Shown in pieces: positions 11,810 to 21,923 of a DNA stretch of 64,000 bases. The translations under genes were made by a program, and so were the position numbers. This DNA comes from Scilla litardierei (Eukaryota; Streptophyta; Magnoliopsida; Asparagales; Asparagaceae): contig CM061142.1 of NCBI GenBank assembly GCA_030789695.1, forward strand, positions 352,445,486-352,509,485, read 5' to 3'. How positions within the stretch are numbered: the first letter of the stretch is position 1; the number at the start of each line of letters is the position of its first letter. The notes beneath the pieces are model-generated. The model was not told where the DNA came from, made no database searches, and saw nothing but the letters and a program-made list of their open reading frames with translations.

Positions 11810-12559
11810 CTATAGCAAAGGCGGATCCAGTATCTTTGCCGGTACATGCAACTGCTCCAATTGCTCCTTCCGTGGCTTCGCCAGGCACGTGTGTCCACAA
11901 ACACCTACGAACTCTAGCAATGCATCCTCCAGCATTCCCACAAGGACTCCACATGTACCCTGCAGAGAATAGGATGCATCAGTTTGCTGCAAAAATTTCG
12001 CCCTCATAATAAAAGTATTCCAAAGAGGATCATTTAAAGAAATATATGAAATAAATAGTGGTGGACGATACTTTCCTGGAAATAATTCAATATCATCATG
12101 TGCTGTGATAGATATCTCCGTGGTGTCCTCTCTCAGTTGCTCAGGTAAATCTGGATCATAGGTGTGGACTTCCTCGACGGGTTCGTTTAGATATGACACG
12201 TCCAAGCATACCTTCGATATATAATTGTATGTGTGCTGCAAAAGGTGCGACGTGTCAAGAATACCTGAATCAAAATAAATATCAAATGGAATACATGATT
12301 CAGAAATGGAATGGGTAGAAATATCTCCCTGGGTGGGAGCAGTAAGCTCTGTGGGATAGTCATCGGCGTCAGTGGAAGGATGAGGTGGCTGCGGAAGCTC
12401 TAATGGAGGAGGGCAGTGCTCGGGATCCTCATGAATGGCTGTGTCCTCGTCTCGATGCACGACCTCCTCGTCAATACACTCTGGCTCCGTGTGTAAGGCC
12501 TCCTCAAAAACATGCTCTGGCTCCACATAGTGCTCTTTTGCCTCCTCATTAACTATCAA
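11810..12559 (-). CDS. LARD-B hypothetical protein, acidic, 249 aa
   Basis: An uninterrupted minus-strand ORF of 249 codons, rich in Glu, Asp, His and Pro in its first 85 residues, with a more globular second half (around FISYISLNDPLW). No domain, zinc knuckle or catalytic motif was recognised, and there is no signal peptide or membrane helix. It lies between two other unknown ORFs in an element without gag or pol. Its length in otherwise decayed DNA is notable, but it may simply be a coding remnant; conservation in other LARD-B copies would be needed to call it a gene. Confidence 0.4.
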   Translation of the reverse strand: MIVNEEAKEHYVEPEHVFEEALHTEPECIDEEVVHRDEDTAIHEDPEHCPPPLELPQPPHPSTDADDYPTELTAPTQGDISTHSISESCIPFDIYFDSGILDTSHLLQHTYNYISKVCLDVSYLNEPVEEVHTYDPDLPEQLREDTTEISITAHDDIELFPGKYRPPLFISYISLNDPLWNTFIMRAKFLQQTDASYSLQGTCGVLVGMLEDALLEFVGVCGHTCLAKPRKEQLEQLHVPAKILDPPLL

Positions 12560-12768
12560 TGTAGGCTCTCTCTGGAATGGTGATGCTGGCTGCTTATGTG
12601 TGTCAACTTATGGGGATGTATCGTGTGGATGAGAATGCCCGCAATCAATCCAAAAATGTAGTCTATCCCCCAAAAAATCAAGACTGACATGGATGTCTTC
12701 CTCAATTGTTCCTGCAGCCAAAACATGGTTCATAACAAAATCTGCAAAGCGTAGCTTAAATGCATCGC

Positions 12769-13275
12769 CTATTGTAACGCTAACTGAACCATGAACCTTA
12801 CTGACTCCAAGAGGCCCTCCAATAAGTTCTGAAATGTGTCCTCCTCTGGCGGCGCATATGATTCAATTTCTTCTTCCCCCACTGCCTCTTTGTCCATCCA
12901 CCCTTCATATGCAATAGTTGTATCGTAGGATGTGGGATCGACGATGGCACATTCTGGCTCTGGTAATATGATGGGCGATGATTCTTGCCCGTAAGATGAA
13001 GAAGCAGAACTGATATTTTTGGAAATCATTGCAGCCTTAAGCATGAGTGCATTGAATTCAGGATCTCTCTTCACCAATTCCAATTGAAAATCACCCCTTT
13101 CAATCTTGGCTTGCATTTCAACCTGATGTGCAAACATCTCATCAAGAAGGCGATCTCCTGTCTGAGCATTCTGATCAAAATATGTGGTCCACATGGAAGC
13201 ATGCATCCCATCAAAAGGGTATTCTCCCGTCTGAGCACTCTGATCAAAATCTGTGGTCCATATAGTATAATCCAT
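12769..13275 (-). CDS. LARD-B hypothetical protein, 168 aa, with internal 22-residue duplication
   Basis: The first ORF downstream of the PBS, where gag would normally be. Residues about 6-27 and 28-49 are a near-repeat (each beginning WTT-FDQ-AQTG), visible in DNA as two 66-bp units at about 13149-13263. The middle is charged (AKIERGDFQLELVKRD) and the C-terminal half acidic. No CCHC knuckle or known Gag fold can be recognised. It may be a highly diverged gag-like protein or a captured sequence. The start is the first ATG of the open frame. Confidence 0.4.
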   Translation of the reverse strand: MDYTIWTTDFDQSAQTGEYPFDGMHASMWTTYFDQNAQTGDRLLDEMFAHQVEMQAKIERGDFQLELVKRDPEFNALMLKAAMISKNISSASSSYGQESSPIILPEPECAIVDPTSYDTTIAYEGWMDKEAVGEEEIESYAPPEEDTFQNLLEGLLESVRFMVQLALQ

Positions 13276-13518
13276 AATACCTGATCAACAAAGATACATA
13301 CCTAGAGAAAAATATCAATGGCATAAAAGAATATATAAATGATAGTAATGGTGGCGAGGGTGAAAATTCCCCGGTAATGGTCTACCAACCCTCTACAACG
13401 GATATGTACAATATGTCCATGTAAAATTAAAAAGGGTGAAGAATGTGAAAATTATCACGGGGTAAGGATGTAAGCTAGTCTCAGAGATTACAGGGTCCTA
13501 AATGTAACAAGCACGTTG

Positions 13519-13538
13519 CCTCCCCAGCAACGGCGCCA
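13519..13538 (-). other. LARD-B primer binding site
   Basis: On the minus strand, TGGCGCCGTTGCTGGGGAGG follows the LTR end after a short spacer. This is the Athila-type PBS also present in ATH-1 and ATH-2 and shows the element's orientation. Confidence 0.75.
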
Positions 13539-13545
13539 TAGAGCT

Positions 13546-14276
13546 TGACTTCCCGCCTATTTGACACTCAAATCGGGACGGGGATACTAGGATTAATATT
13601 TGTAACCGCAAGCGCACGGTATCAAAGTGTGGCTTGGGGGTCGAACACAGGGAGGCGTGTGTTGTGCTAGTGAACAATTGGGATCCCGATCACCCGGTGG
13701 GTGAGCTAGCTTAATTGCGTGTTGGATGTCACGATAGAAAATTAATGATAAAGGTGTAAGAGATAAAAAGGGTAACCTAAGACTTTGGCTTCCGCCCTAT
13801 CATGAGTTCTCACAATTACAACCCAAGGATAGGAATGTGATTGGATTCTAGGGTTTAGCGATGAGACGTTGCCTCTAATAGTGGTACCTAGTGTCCAATA
13901 TGCCCGATATTCCGGTCGATATCCAGGATGATACTCTAGGTCTACCCGGGTTCGGACAGTGGGCATTCCCATGTCCAGCACCGATCGACTCCGGGAGCAC
14001 TAAGCTCGCAACTATTGCTCCCGACATCTCATCCAAGCGATTTCCACCTGCGAGGAATCAATGTCTACGCTAGGGGTGTGAGCTATGGCTAGGGGATCAA
14101 ACTCCCGTTTTATTTCCCCTTGACCCGACGGTCAAATGCGGTCTTTCTCCCGCCAGTGACAATAAAATGCCCCCGCATAACCATCTAAATCCCTATATCC
14201 TATCGAATCCCTAATCCTATGGCCGTTCTAGGGAGAACCCACGAAGGGGCTCCACCAATGTCCCAGATTTGGGAAC
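13546..14276 (-). repeat. LARD-B 5' LTR, truncated
   Basis: Aligns with 7765-8490. It begins TGACTTCCCGCC and breaks at ...GGGAAC, where the SIRE-1 LTR begins (TGTTGG). The intact copy continues gggaactactcac, so roughly 0.8 kb of this LTR, including TATA and palindromes, is missing. It is not found beyond the other SIRE LTR. Confidence 0.85.
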
Positions 14277-16151
14277 TGTTGGATATTGGACTCCCCGGAT
14301 TTGGTTTTGGATGATGAACAAACATAAATATAATAAGAACTAACACTTTGTGAGCGCAGTTATGGAGATCGTCGCCAAATTCACATGAATATCTATTACG
14401 ACGTCTCAAGACTTCTCAAAGCACGTGATCGAATGCCTAAAGCTTCGTTGAAGCTTATGGACCTATTTAGAAGTCATGAAGATTCAATTGAAGCTATTGA
14501 AGACGATATCGTCAAGTTTAATTTATAGTCTTTAAGCTTCTTTCGTAGAATGTTAAGCCTTGAGTAGGTCTTACGTTTTAATTCTTCATAACGCTCATAT
14601 CTTAGCTCTAGGATCTTTGTAGAAGTCCATACAATTCTTCCCGAAGCTTCGCGCTTCGATTCGGGACTTCTTGTGCATGTTAGTTGGTTCAAGAAGAAGA
14701 ACTGACCGACTAGATGGTGATCTAGTCGGTCAGCCAAGCTTCTTGGACCGACTAGTTCTTGTCAGTTAATTCATAGCTCTTTACTGTTTACAGTTAGTCG
14801 GTCTAAGTTGACTCACCGACCGACTAGTTTATGAACTAGTCGGTCAGTGATGCTTCTGTGACCGACTAGTTGAGCTTTCCCTGAACATGCACATTTGAGC
14901 TTGAGCTATTGTTTATCATTAGTCGGTCTGTGCTCTTTGATCGACCGACTAGTTGATGAACTAGTCGGTCAACTTTCCTTCTTAGACCGACTAGTTTAGT
15001 TTACTGTACATGCCAAATTTTTCACCATACTTACTGTTTATTGTTAGTCGGTCTATGTTCATTTGGTGACCGACTAGTTGGTGAATTAGTCGGTCAACAT
15101 TTGTTATTGGACCGACTAAGTCTTATTCTTCTCAGACTACAGTTTTATCTGTTAGTCGGTCCACGTTGAGTAACTGACCGACTAGTTGTGAAACTAGTCT
15201 GTCAGCTACTCTTCTTAGACCGACTAGTTCGTTAGTCTGTACTTTGATCTTTTCTCAGTTTACTCATTAGTCGGTTTACGTTAATTGACCGACCGACTAG
15301 TTGATGAACTAGTCGGTCGGTGGTTGTTCTTTGACCGACTAGTTGGGTTCAGAAAAGAGCCGTTGGAGCTTTAATTGAAACATTTTTCTCTCTCTCTCTC
15401 CTCTATCCTATATATACTTGATGGGCTGCATTCATTACTAAAAAGGCTGATATTATTGCAAGTTTAGATATCAATAGAAATCATTCCAAGCTCATTCAAA
15501 GCTCATTCTTTCCATTCAATAATCTCTCCTCACTCTTACTTCCAAAGAGAGATTCATTGAGTGTGAAGCCTTCCAAGCCAAGTGCTTGATTCTAGGTCAC
15601 CAACATCCCCAAAGCTCTCCATCGCTGATCTACATCTTGGAGCTAGGGTTTGGTGCCACTTCTTCCCCAAAATCATCCTTGCCCTAATTCGTAAGCAATA
15701 CTCAAGTCATAGGTATTTTGTTCGGTAAGAAGGTTTCTTATTTCATTTCATATTTGATTTGTAAGTTTCACTCTCGGTTGTGAGAGTGTGGTTGTGATCC
15801 CGGGTTGTGGGAGTCACAAATTACATTTTGTATGATTTGACTTGTGAAGGATTTTCACAAGTATTTCATAGTGGAAATCTTGAGTTAGGGTTTCTAACTC
15901 AAGTATCCGGAGGGGATCCGGGTGGTTGGGACATAGGATCACCGGGAACAAGTCGGGGAGACTTGGGTGGATCCGAACCCAGTAACATCTCTTGTTAGCA
16001 TTGTTAATTTTGTTGTTGTCATTCAATTTAAGCTTCCGCAAATTGATTTGGTAGTTGTTTGCATTATAATTAGGAATTATACTCCTTGTTATTTTTAAAG
16101 TACTATTCACCCCTCCTCTAGTACTTGTGCAGTAGTTTGTAGGGCATTACA
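14277..16151 (+). repeat. SIRE-1 5' LTR
   Basis: An 1875-bp LTR from TGTTGGATATTGG to GGGCATTACA. It aligns end to end with 47846-49719, with scattered substitutions and small indels. The TATA box is at 15409-15416 after a CT-rich tract, and the palindrome cassette lies upstream of it. Confidence 0.9.
14700..15345 (+). promoter_or_regulatory. Palindrome cassette (GACCGACTAGTT type) in SIRE-1 U3
   Basis: Six units of about 110-125 bp. A typical unit has an outer AGTCGGTC...GACCGACTA inverted pair enclosing an inner hairpin GACCGACTAGTT-4 nt-AACTAGTCGGTC. The best inner hairpin (15288-15321) has 15-bp perfect arms with loop GATG. The cassette ends about 65 bp before the TATA box. Palindromic LTR clusters are established for maize Sireviruses; this core is different. 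Confidence 0.75.
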
Positions 16152-16153
16152 TT

Positions 16154-16166
16154 TGGTATCAGAGCC
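16154..16166 (+). other. SIRE-1 primer binding site (initiator tRNA-Met)
   Basis: TGGTATCAGAGCC begins three bases after the LTR end; this is the standard copia PBS complementary to the 3' end of initiator tRNA-Met. Confidence 0.9.
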
Positions 16167-16178
16167 AGATACTTAGCT

Positions 16179-18432
16179 ATGTCTGCCAACGACAACAAGA
16201 CCGTGCGTCCACCTTCCAACTATGACACCTTCAGGAACCGTGAAGGAGCATCTTCGGTGATGGAAGGACATTCCTCTACGAGGCCTCCATTCTTCAACGG
16301 TACCAATTACGGGTACTGGAAATGCCGGATGGAAACCTTCCTCTGGAGTGCATCCTTATGGAGGACCACAATGAAGGAATACATCGAGCCCGACGAAGAA
16401 GACTTTGAGAAATGGACAACTGCGGAGGTCGCCGCGGAGGTAAGCAATGCCAAGGCAATGAACGCCTTGCAATGCGCGTTGGAGCCCAAGGACTTCAATA
16501 AGATATGCACATGTAAGAGTGCATATCAAATTTGGAACTCCCTCCTCATTCATCATGAAGGGACGAGTAGGGTAAGAGACTCTAAACTCGTAGTTGTAAA
16601 CAAAGATTACGAAATGTTTCATATGCAACAGGGCGAGAAGATGAAGGAGTATTACGCTCGCTTCGTCGACATCATAAACGAGTTAGAGGCTCTCGGCAAA
16701 TCCTACACCCAAAAGGAGAAGTGCTCGAAGCTTATCGAAGGACTTCCTTCTTCTTGGGAGAAACGTACCTTCGCCATCGAGGAAGGTAATGACATGAATA
16801 AGTACACCGTAGTTCAACTAATGGGTACTTTAATGTCATACGATGTACGCAAGGATAGCAAGTTCAAATTGCAGGAAAAGATGAAGTCATACCTAAAGCA
16901 AGACGAGCCAAAGAAGAAGGCCATTGCTTTCAAGGCCGCTCCATCCACATCCACATCAACCGATGATGAAGACTCGGAAAACGAGTTGGACTTGGAGTCC
17001 ATGGCACTCATGGCCAAGAAGTTCAACCGTTTCTTCCGAAAAGGTAACTATAAGAACAAAGCTAAATTTGGTTCTTCTAACGCCTCTTCCTCTCCTTTGT
17101 GTTTCAAGTGTAATAAGCCAGGACACATGAAAGCGGAGTGTCCTCTCAACAAGCAAAAGGAGAAGTGGAAGGCGCCAAAATTCGATAAGTCCAAGAAGTA
17201 CAAAAAGGGGTACAAGAAGGGACTTGTCGGAGCAACATTCACCGACTCCGAGGATTCTTCAAGCGGAGAGTCGGACGATGAGCAAGTGGAGCAAGCGCAC
17301 ATGTGCTTCATGGCAAGAGAGGAGCATGATCAAGGATCCTCCTCTTCCGATGATAGTGATGACGAAGGCAACGATGAGATAACTATGGATGATCTTAGGA
17401 ATGCTAACTCTCAATTATGGTCAAAATACACTAAATTAGTAAATAGATATACTAAGGTAAAAGATGACCTAGCTAGCATTCAAACCTCGCCTAAGACTAT
17501 CATCACCAACAACGACACCGTTGTTGAAGAGTTAAGAAATGAGATTGTCAATCTCAAATCTAAACTTGAACATATTAGCATTGATGATTTGGAAGAACAT
17601 AGGATAGCGGATTTAACTTCTCAAAACTCGACTTTGAGTATTGAGAACGAGAATCTTAAATCTTGTGTTTATGTGCTCACATCGCAAGTATCCACTTTAG
17701 ATACTTCTTTTCGTTCTCTCACCGAGAAATATGAGAACACATTAGGCCGAATCAATGAATTCAATAAGGGTAAGGGTCATTTGGATAATATCCTAAGTGT
17801 CTTACTCCCAGCCAAACACCATGTTGGTTTGGGGTATACTTTGGGAAAGTCATCCAAGTCGGTCACTACTTTTGTTAGGCCAACTTCCGGTGACTCTACG
17901 AGTGGTAGCAAACACTCTATTGGTAGTTCATCTACCAATGGTGCTTCCACCTCGTTCACACCCTCTTTCGGAAAGAAACCCACTTTGGGTGGACCTCCAA
18001 AGAAGGGGCATTCTTATATGTACACCAATACCATGCCACGTAGGAACACACGTCCTACTCCACCGGCTCACACATATGATGATTTTTATGCAACACATTC
18101 TCGAGCACGTGCACACCATGTGAGACACCCTCACGCACGTGTTCCCACACATGCATATGTTCACCCACAACATCATATGAATAATTCTCGTCGTGCACCA
18201 TTCCATCATGTTCCTTATGCCTATCCACAACATGCATCACGTAGAAATCAACGTTGAATGCATGCACCCAATAGGATGAGGGCTCCCAAGATTTTCACAA
18301 TTTGGAGCCCAAAGGACACAAGCATGGACGAAAAACAAATGTATATGAATGCTTATTTTTCGGATGTTGTGCATAGTAGAAATTATATGGGGAAGTCTAA
18401 GTCCAATTGGACTTGGCTTCCAAAGGTCTAAT
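16179..18432 (+). pseudogene. SIRE-1 gag, nearly intact, premature stop at 18255
   Basis: Encodes the capsid-nucleocapsid protein that packages element RNA into cytoplasmic particles. Open for 692 codons from the ATG at 16179, 28 bp after the LTR. Residues about 36-225 form the copia Gag (UBN2-type) domain. A CCHC zinc knuckle (CFKCNKPGHMKAEC) is at about residue 308. An acidic Ser/Asp stretch and coiled-coil-like segment follow, and the C-terminus is His/Thr/Pro-rich. A TGA at 18255 interrupts the frame where SIRE-2 has CGC; the homologous frame continues to a stop at 18430. Protease follows in a different frame. A long gag is typical of Sireviruses. Confidence 0.85.
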
Positions 18433-19683
18433 CATTTGGACCCAATGACCTTGGGTACCATGATATGAAATTCTCTATCTTTAGGTACTCAAGGAAAAGA
18501 AAAAGAAAAGGAGCAACAAATTTAAATTTAGCTCCAAGGGAAATTGGATACTCGATAGCGGGTGTTCAAAACACATGACGGGTGACGCTAGTTTGCTCTC
18601 CGGAGTGGTTCCCATAGCAAATGGAAACCACGTCGTATTTGGAGGCAACGAGAGCGGAACCATCATAGGTGTTGGTAAAGTGGGTAACCCATCTAAACTC
18701 TTAATTAGTGATGTTTATCTTGTTAATGGTTTAAATCATAATCTTATTTCAATAAGCCAACTTTGTGACAAAGGTTACAAAGTTAGCTTTGCGAAAGGAT
18801 TATGTCATATTTTAAGAAAATATAATGATAAATTATTATTTTCCGGCACTCGTCATAAAGATATTTATATTTTGGATCTTCCTAAGTCTTATGAACAATG
18901 TCTCGTTGCCAACACAAGTTAACAACACTTATGGCATCGACGCTTTGGACATGTGAACTTTGGAACACTTTATAAGCTTTCAAAATTAAATTCCATTAAA
19001 GGTTTTCCGAAGCTTGTTTTTGAAAAGAAAAGTTTTTGTGATTGTTGTCAACGTGGCAAGCTTCCTAAATCTTCATTTAAACCTAAGAAAAGTATTTCTA
19101 CTAAACGGCCACTAGAGCTATTACATCTAGACTTATTTGGGCCAACTAGAGTTGCTTCCTTAGGAAATGCAAGATATGGACTTGTCATCGTAGATGACTA
19201 TTCGAGATTTACATGGGTATTCTCATTATGTAATAAAAATGAAGCTTTTGAAAACTTCACAATTTTTGTTAAGAAAGTACAAAATCTCTTAGGAACCACC
19301 ATTGTCACTATTCGTAGTGATCATGGAGGTGAATTTGAGAATGAGTCTTTTGAGACATTTTGTGATGAAGTTGGTATTACTCACACCTTCTCTTTCCCTC
19401 GTGCACCTCCTCAAAATGGTGTAGTTGAGAGAAAGAATAGGACGCTAGTGGAGTGTGCTCGCACTATGCTTGATGATAGCCAACTTGGCCATCAATTTTG
19501 GGTGGAAGGGTACACACCGCTTGCTATGTGTTTAATAGAATACTTTTGAGGCCCGGCACTAAACAAACTTGTTATGAATTGTTGTTTGGTAGGTTGCCTC
19601 AAGTTAAACATTTTCGTGTTTTTGGTTCGAAATGTTTTATTAAGAACACGTATGGTAGTTTGGACAAATTCGATCCAAGATTC
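18433..19683 (+). pseudogene. SIRE-1 protease-integrase, broken and cut off
   Basis: The protease active-site DSG is at about 18554. The frame stops at 18920 (TAA where SIRE-2 has GAA), then integrase continues: HHCC zinc region just after 18930 and catalytic core residues in the [17 protein letters not shown] and NGVVERKNR segments. A frameshift near 19503 breaks the core end. Homology stops exactly at 19683 within the region downstream of the core, where the next bases are gag again. RT and RNase H of this copy are absent. Confidence 0.85.
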
Positions 19684-21813
19684 AACGGTACCAACTACGG
19701 GTATTGGAAATCCCGGATGGAAACTTTTCTCCGGAGTGCATCTCTATGGAGGACCACGATGAAGTAATACGTCGAGCCCGCCGAAGAAGACTTTGAGAAA
19801 TGGACAACCGCGGAGGTCACCGCGGAGGTAAGCAATGCCAAGGTAATGAATGCCTTGCAATGCGCATTGGAGCCCTAGGACTTCAATAAGATATGCACAT
19901 GTAAGAGTGCATATCAAATTTGGAACTCCCTCCTCATACTATATGAAGGGACGAGTAGGGTAAGAGACTCTAACCTCGTAGTTGTTAACAAAGATTACGA
20001 AATGTTTCATATGCAACAGGGTGAGAAGATGAAGGAGTATTATGCTCGCTTCTTCGACATCATAAACGAGTTGGAGGCTCTTGGCAAAACCTACACCCAA
20101 AAAGAGAAGTGTTCGAAGCTTATCGAAGGACTTCCTTCTTCTTGGGAAAAGCGTACCTTCGCCATCGAGGAAGGTAATGATATGAATAAGTACACCGTAG
20201 TTCAACTAATGGGTACTTTAATGTCATACGAGGTACGCAAGGATAGCAAGTTAAAATTGCAGGAAAAGATGAAGTCCTACCTAAAGCAAGACGAGCCAAA
20301 GAAGAAGGCTATTGCTTTCAAGGCCGCTCCATCCACATCCACATCAACCGATGATGAAGACTTGGAAAACGAGTTGGACTGGAGTCCAAGGCACCCATGG
20401 CCATGAAGTTCAACCGTTTCTTCCGAAAAGGTAACTATAAGAACAAAGCTAAATTTGGTTCTTCTAATGCCTCCTCCTCTACTTTGTGTTTCAAGTGCAA
20501 TAAGCCAGGACACATGAAAGCGGAGTGTCCTCTAAATAAGCAAAAGGAGAAGTGGAAGGCGCCGAAATTCGATAAGTCCAAGAAGTACAAGAAAGGGAAC
20601 AAAAAGGGGCTTGTCGGGGCAACATTCACCGACTCCGAGGATTCCTCAAGCGGAGAGTCGGACGATGAGCAAGTGGAGCAAGCACACATGTGCTTCATGA
20701 CAAGAGAGGAGAATGATCAAGGATCTTCCTCTTCCGATGATAGCGACAACGAAGGCGATGAGGTAACTATGGATGACCTTAGGAATGCTAATTCTCAATT
20801 ATGGTCTAAGTATACTAAATTAGTAAATAGGTATACTAAAGTAAAAGATGACCTAGCTAGCATTCAAACCTCGCCTAAAACTATCATCACCAACAACGAC
20901 ACCGTTGTTGAAGGGTTGAGGAATGAGATTTTTAATCTCAAGACTCAACTTGAACATGTTAGCATTGAAGATCCGGAGGAGCACAAGATAGCGGATTTGT
21001 TCTCAAAACTCGACTTTGAGTATTGAGAATGAGAATCTTAAATCTCATGTTTATGTGCTCACATCGCAAGTATCCAATTTGGATACTTCTATGTGTTCTC
21101 TCACCGAGAAATATGAGAACACATTAGGCCGAATTAATAAATTCAATAAGGGTAAGGACCATTTGGATAAAATCCTAAGTGACTTACTTCCGGCCAATCA
21201 CCACATTGGCTTGGGGTATACGATGGGAAGTTCATCCAAATCGGCCACTACTTTTGTTAGTCCAACTTCTGGTGACTCAACGAGTGGTAGCAAACACTCT
21301 ATTGGTAGTTCTTCTACCAATGGTGCTTCCACCTCGTCCACACCCTCTTTCGGAAAGAAACACACTTTGGGTGGACCTCCAAAGAAGGGGTATGCTTATA
21401 TGTACACCAATACTATGCCACGTAGGAACACACGTCCTACTCCACCGGCTCACACATATGATGATTTTTATGCAACACATTCACGGGCACGTGCACACCA
21501 TGTGAGACACCCTCACACACGTGTTCCCACACATGCATATGTTCACCCACATCATCGTATGAATAACTATCCACATGCACCATTCCATCATGTTCCTTAT
21601 GCCTATCCACAACATGCATCACGTAGAAATCAACGTCGCATGCATGCACCCAATAGGATGAGGGCTCCCAAGATTTTCACTATTTGGAGCCCAAAGGACA
21701 CAAGCATGGATGAAAAACAAGTTTACATGAATGCTTATTTTTCGGATGTTGTGCATAGTAGAAATTATGTGGGGAAGTCTAAGTCCAATTGGACTTGGCT
21801 TCCAAAGGTCTAA
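19684..21813 (+). pseudogene. SIRE-2 gag, 5'-truncated and frameshifted
   Basis: Begins at the codons corresponding to about residue 38 of SIRE-1 Gag. It has stops near 19765 and 19877, an open piece 20002-20406, a frameshift into 20397-21026 (with the CCHC knuckle at about 20490-20530), and another into 21016-21813, ending at PKV-stop. The C-terminal His-rich region is complete here, and the position of the SIRE-1 premature stop is a normal codon. Confidence 0.85.
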
Positions 21814-21923
21814 TCTTTTGGACCCAATGACCTTGGGTACCATGATATGAAATTTTCTATGTTTAGGTACTCAAGGAAAAGAAAAAGAAAAGGAGCAACG
21901 AATTTAAATTTAGCTCCAAGGGG

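Larger units (their letters stand above)
7765..14276 (-). mobile_element. LARD-B: gene-poor Athila-related LTR retrotransposon, truncated on the right
   Basis: Inserted in ATH-1 gag. It has a 3' LTR (7765-9326), an internal region without recognisable gag, protease or polymerase, a PBS (13519-13538) and a partial 5' LTR (13546-14276) cut off by the SIRE-1 LTR. LTR ends are of the TGAC...GTCA type. Its U5 shares the ACCGCAAGCGCACGGT...ACAGGGAGG block with ATH-1 and ATH-2, so it is an Athila relative that lost its genes (a large retrotransposon derivative). The left 5-bp flank is TCACT; the right TSD is lost. A solo LTR of the same family lies at 53014-54544. Confidence 0.8.
14277..19683 (+). 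mobile_element. SIRE-1: 5' part of a Sirevirus-type Ty1/copia element
   Basis: LTR, PBS for initiator tRNA-Met, a long gag, protease and most of integrase, then an abrupt junction into another copy's gag at 19683/19684. The left flank is LARD-B LTR. Its right flank and 3' LTR are missing. Sirevirus features (established): long LTRs with palindromes, a long gag with C-terminal extension and, in SIRE-2, an extra ORF and multiple polypurine tracts. Inference: this is the surviving 5' half of an element inserted in LARD-B. Confidence 0.7.

Noticed and set aside
16154..16166. tRNA-like sequence
   Set aside because: Only the 3' acceptor complement is present; it is the copia primer binding site, as is 59083-59094 for REI.
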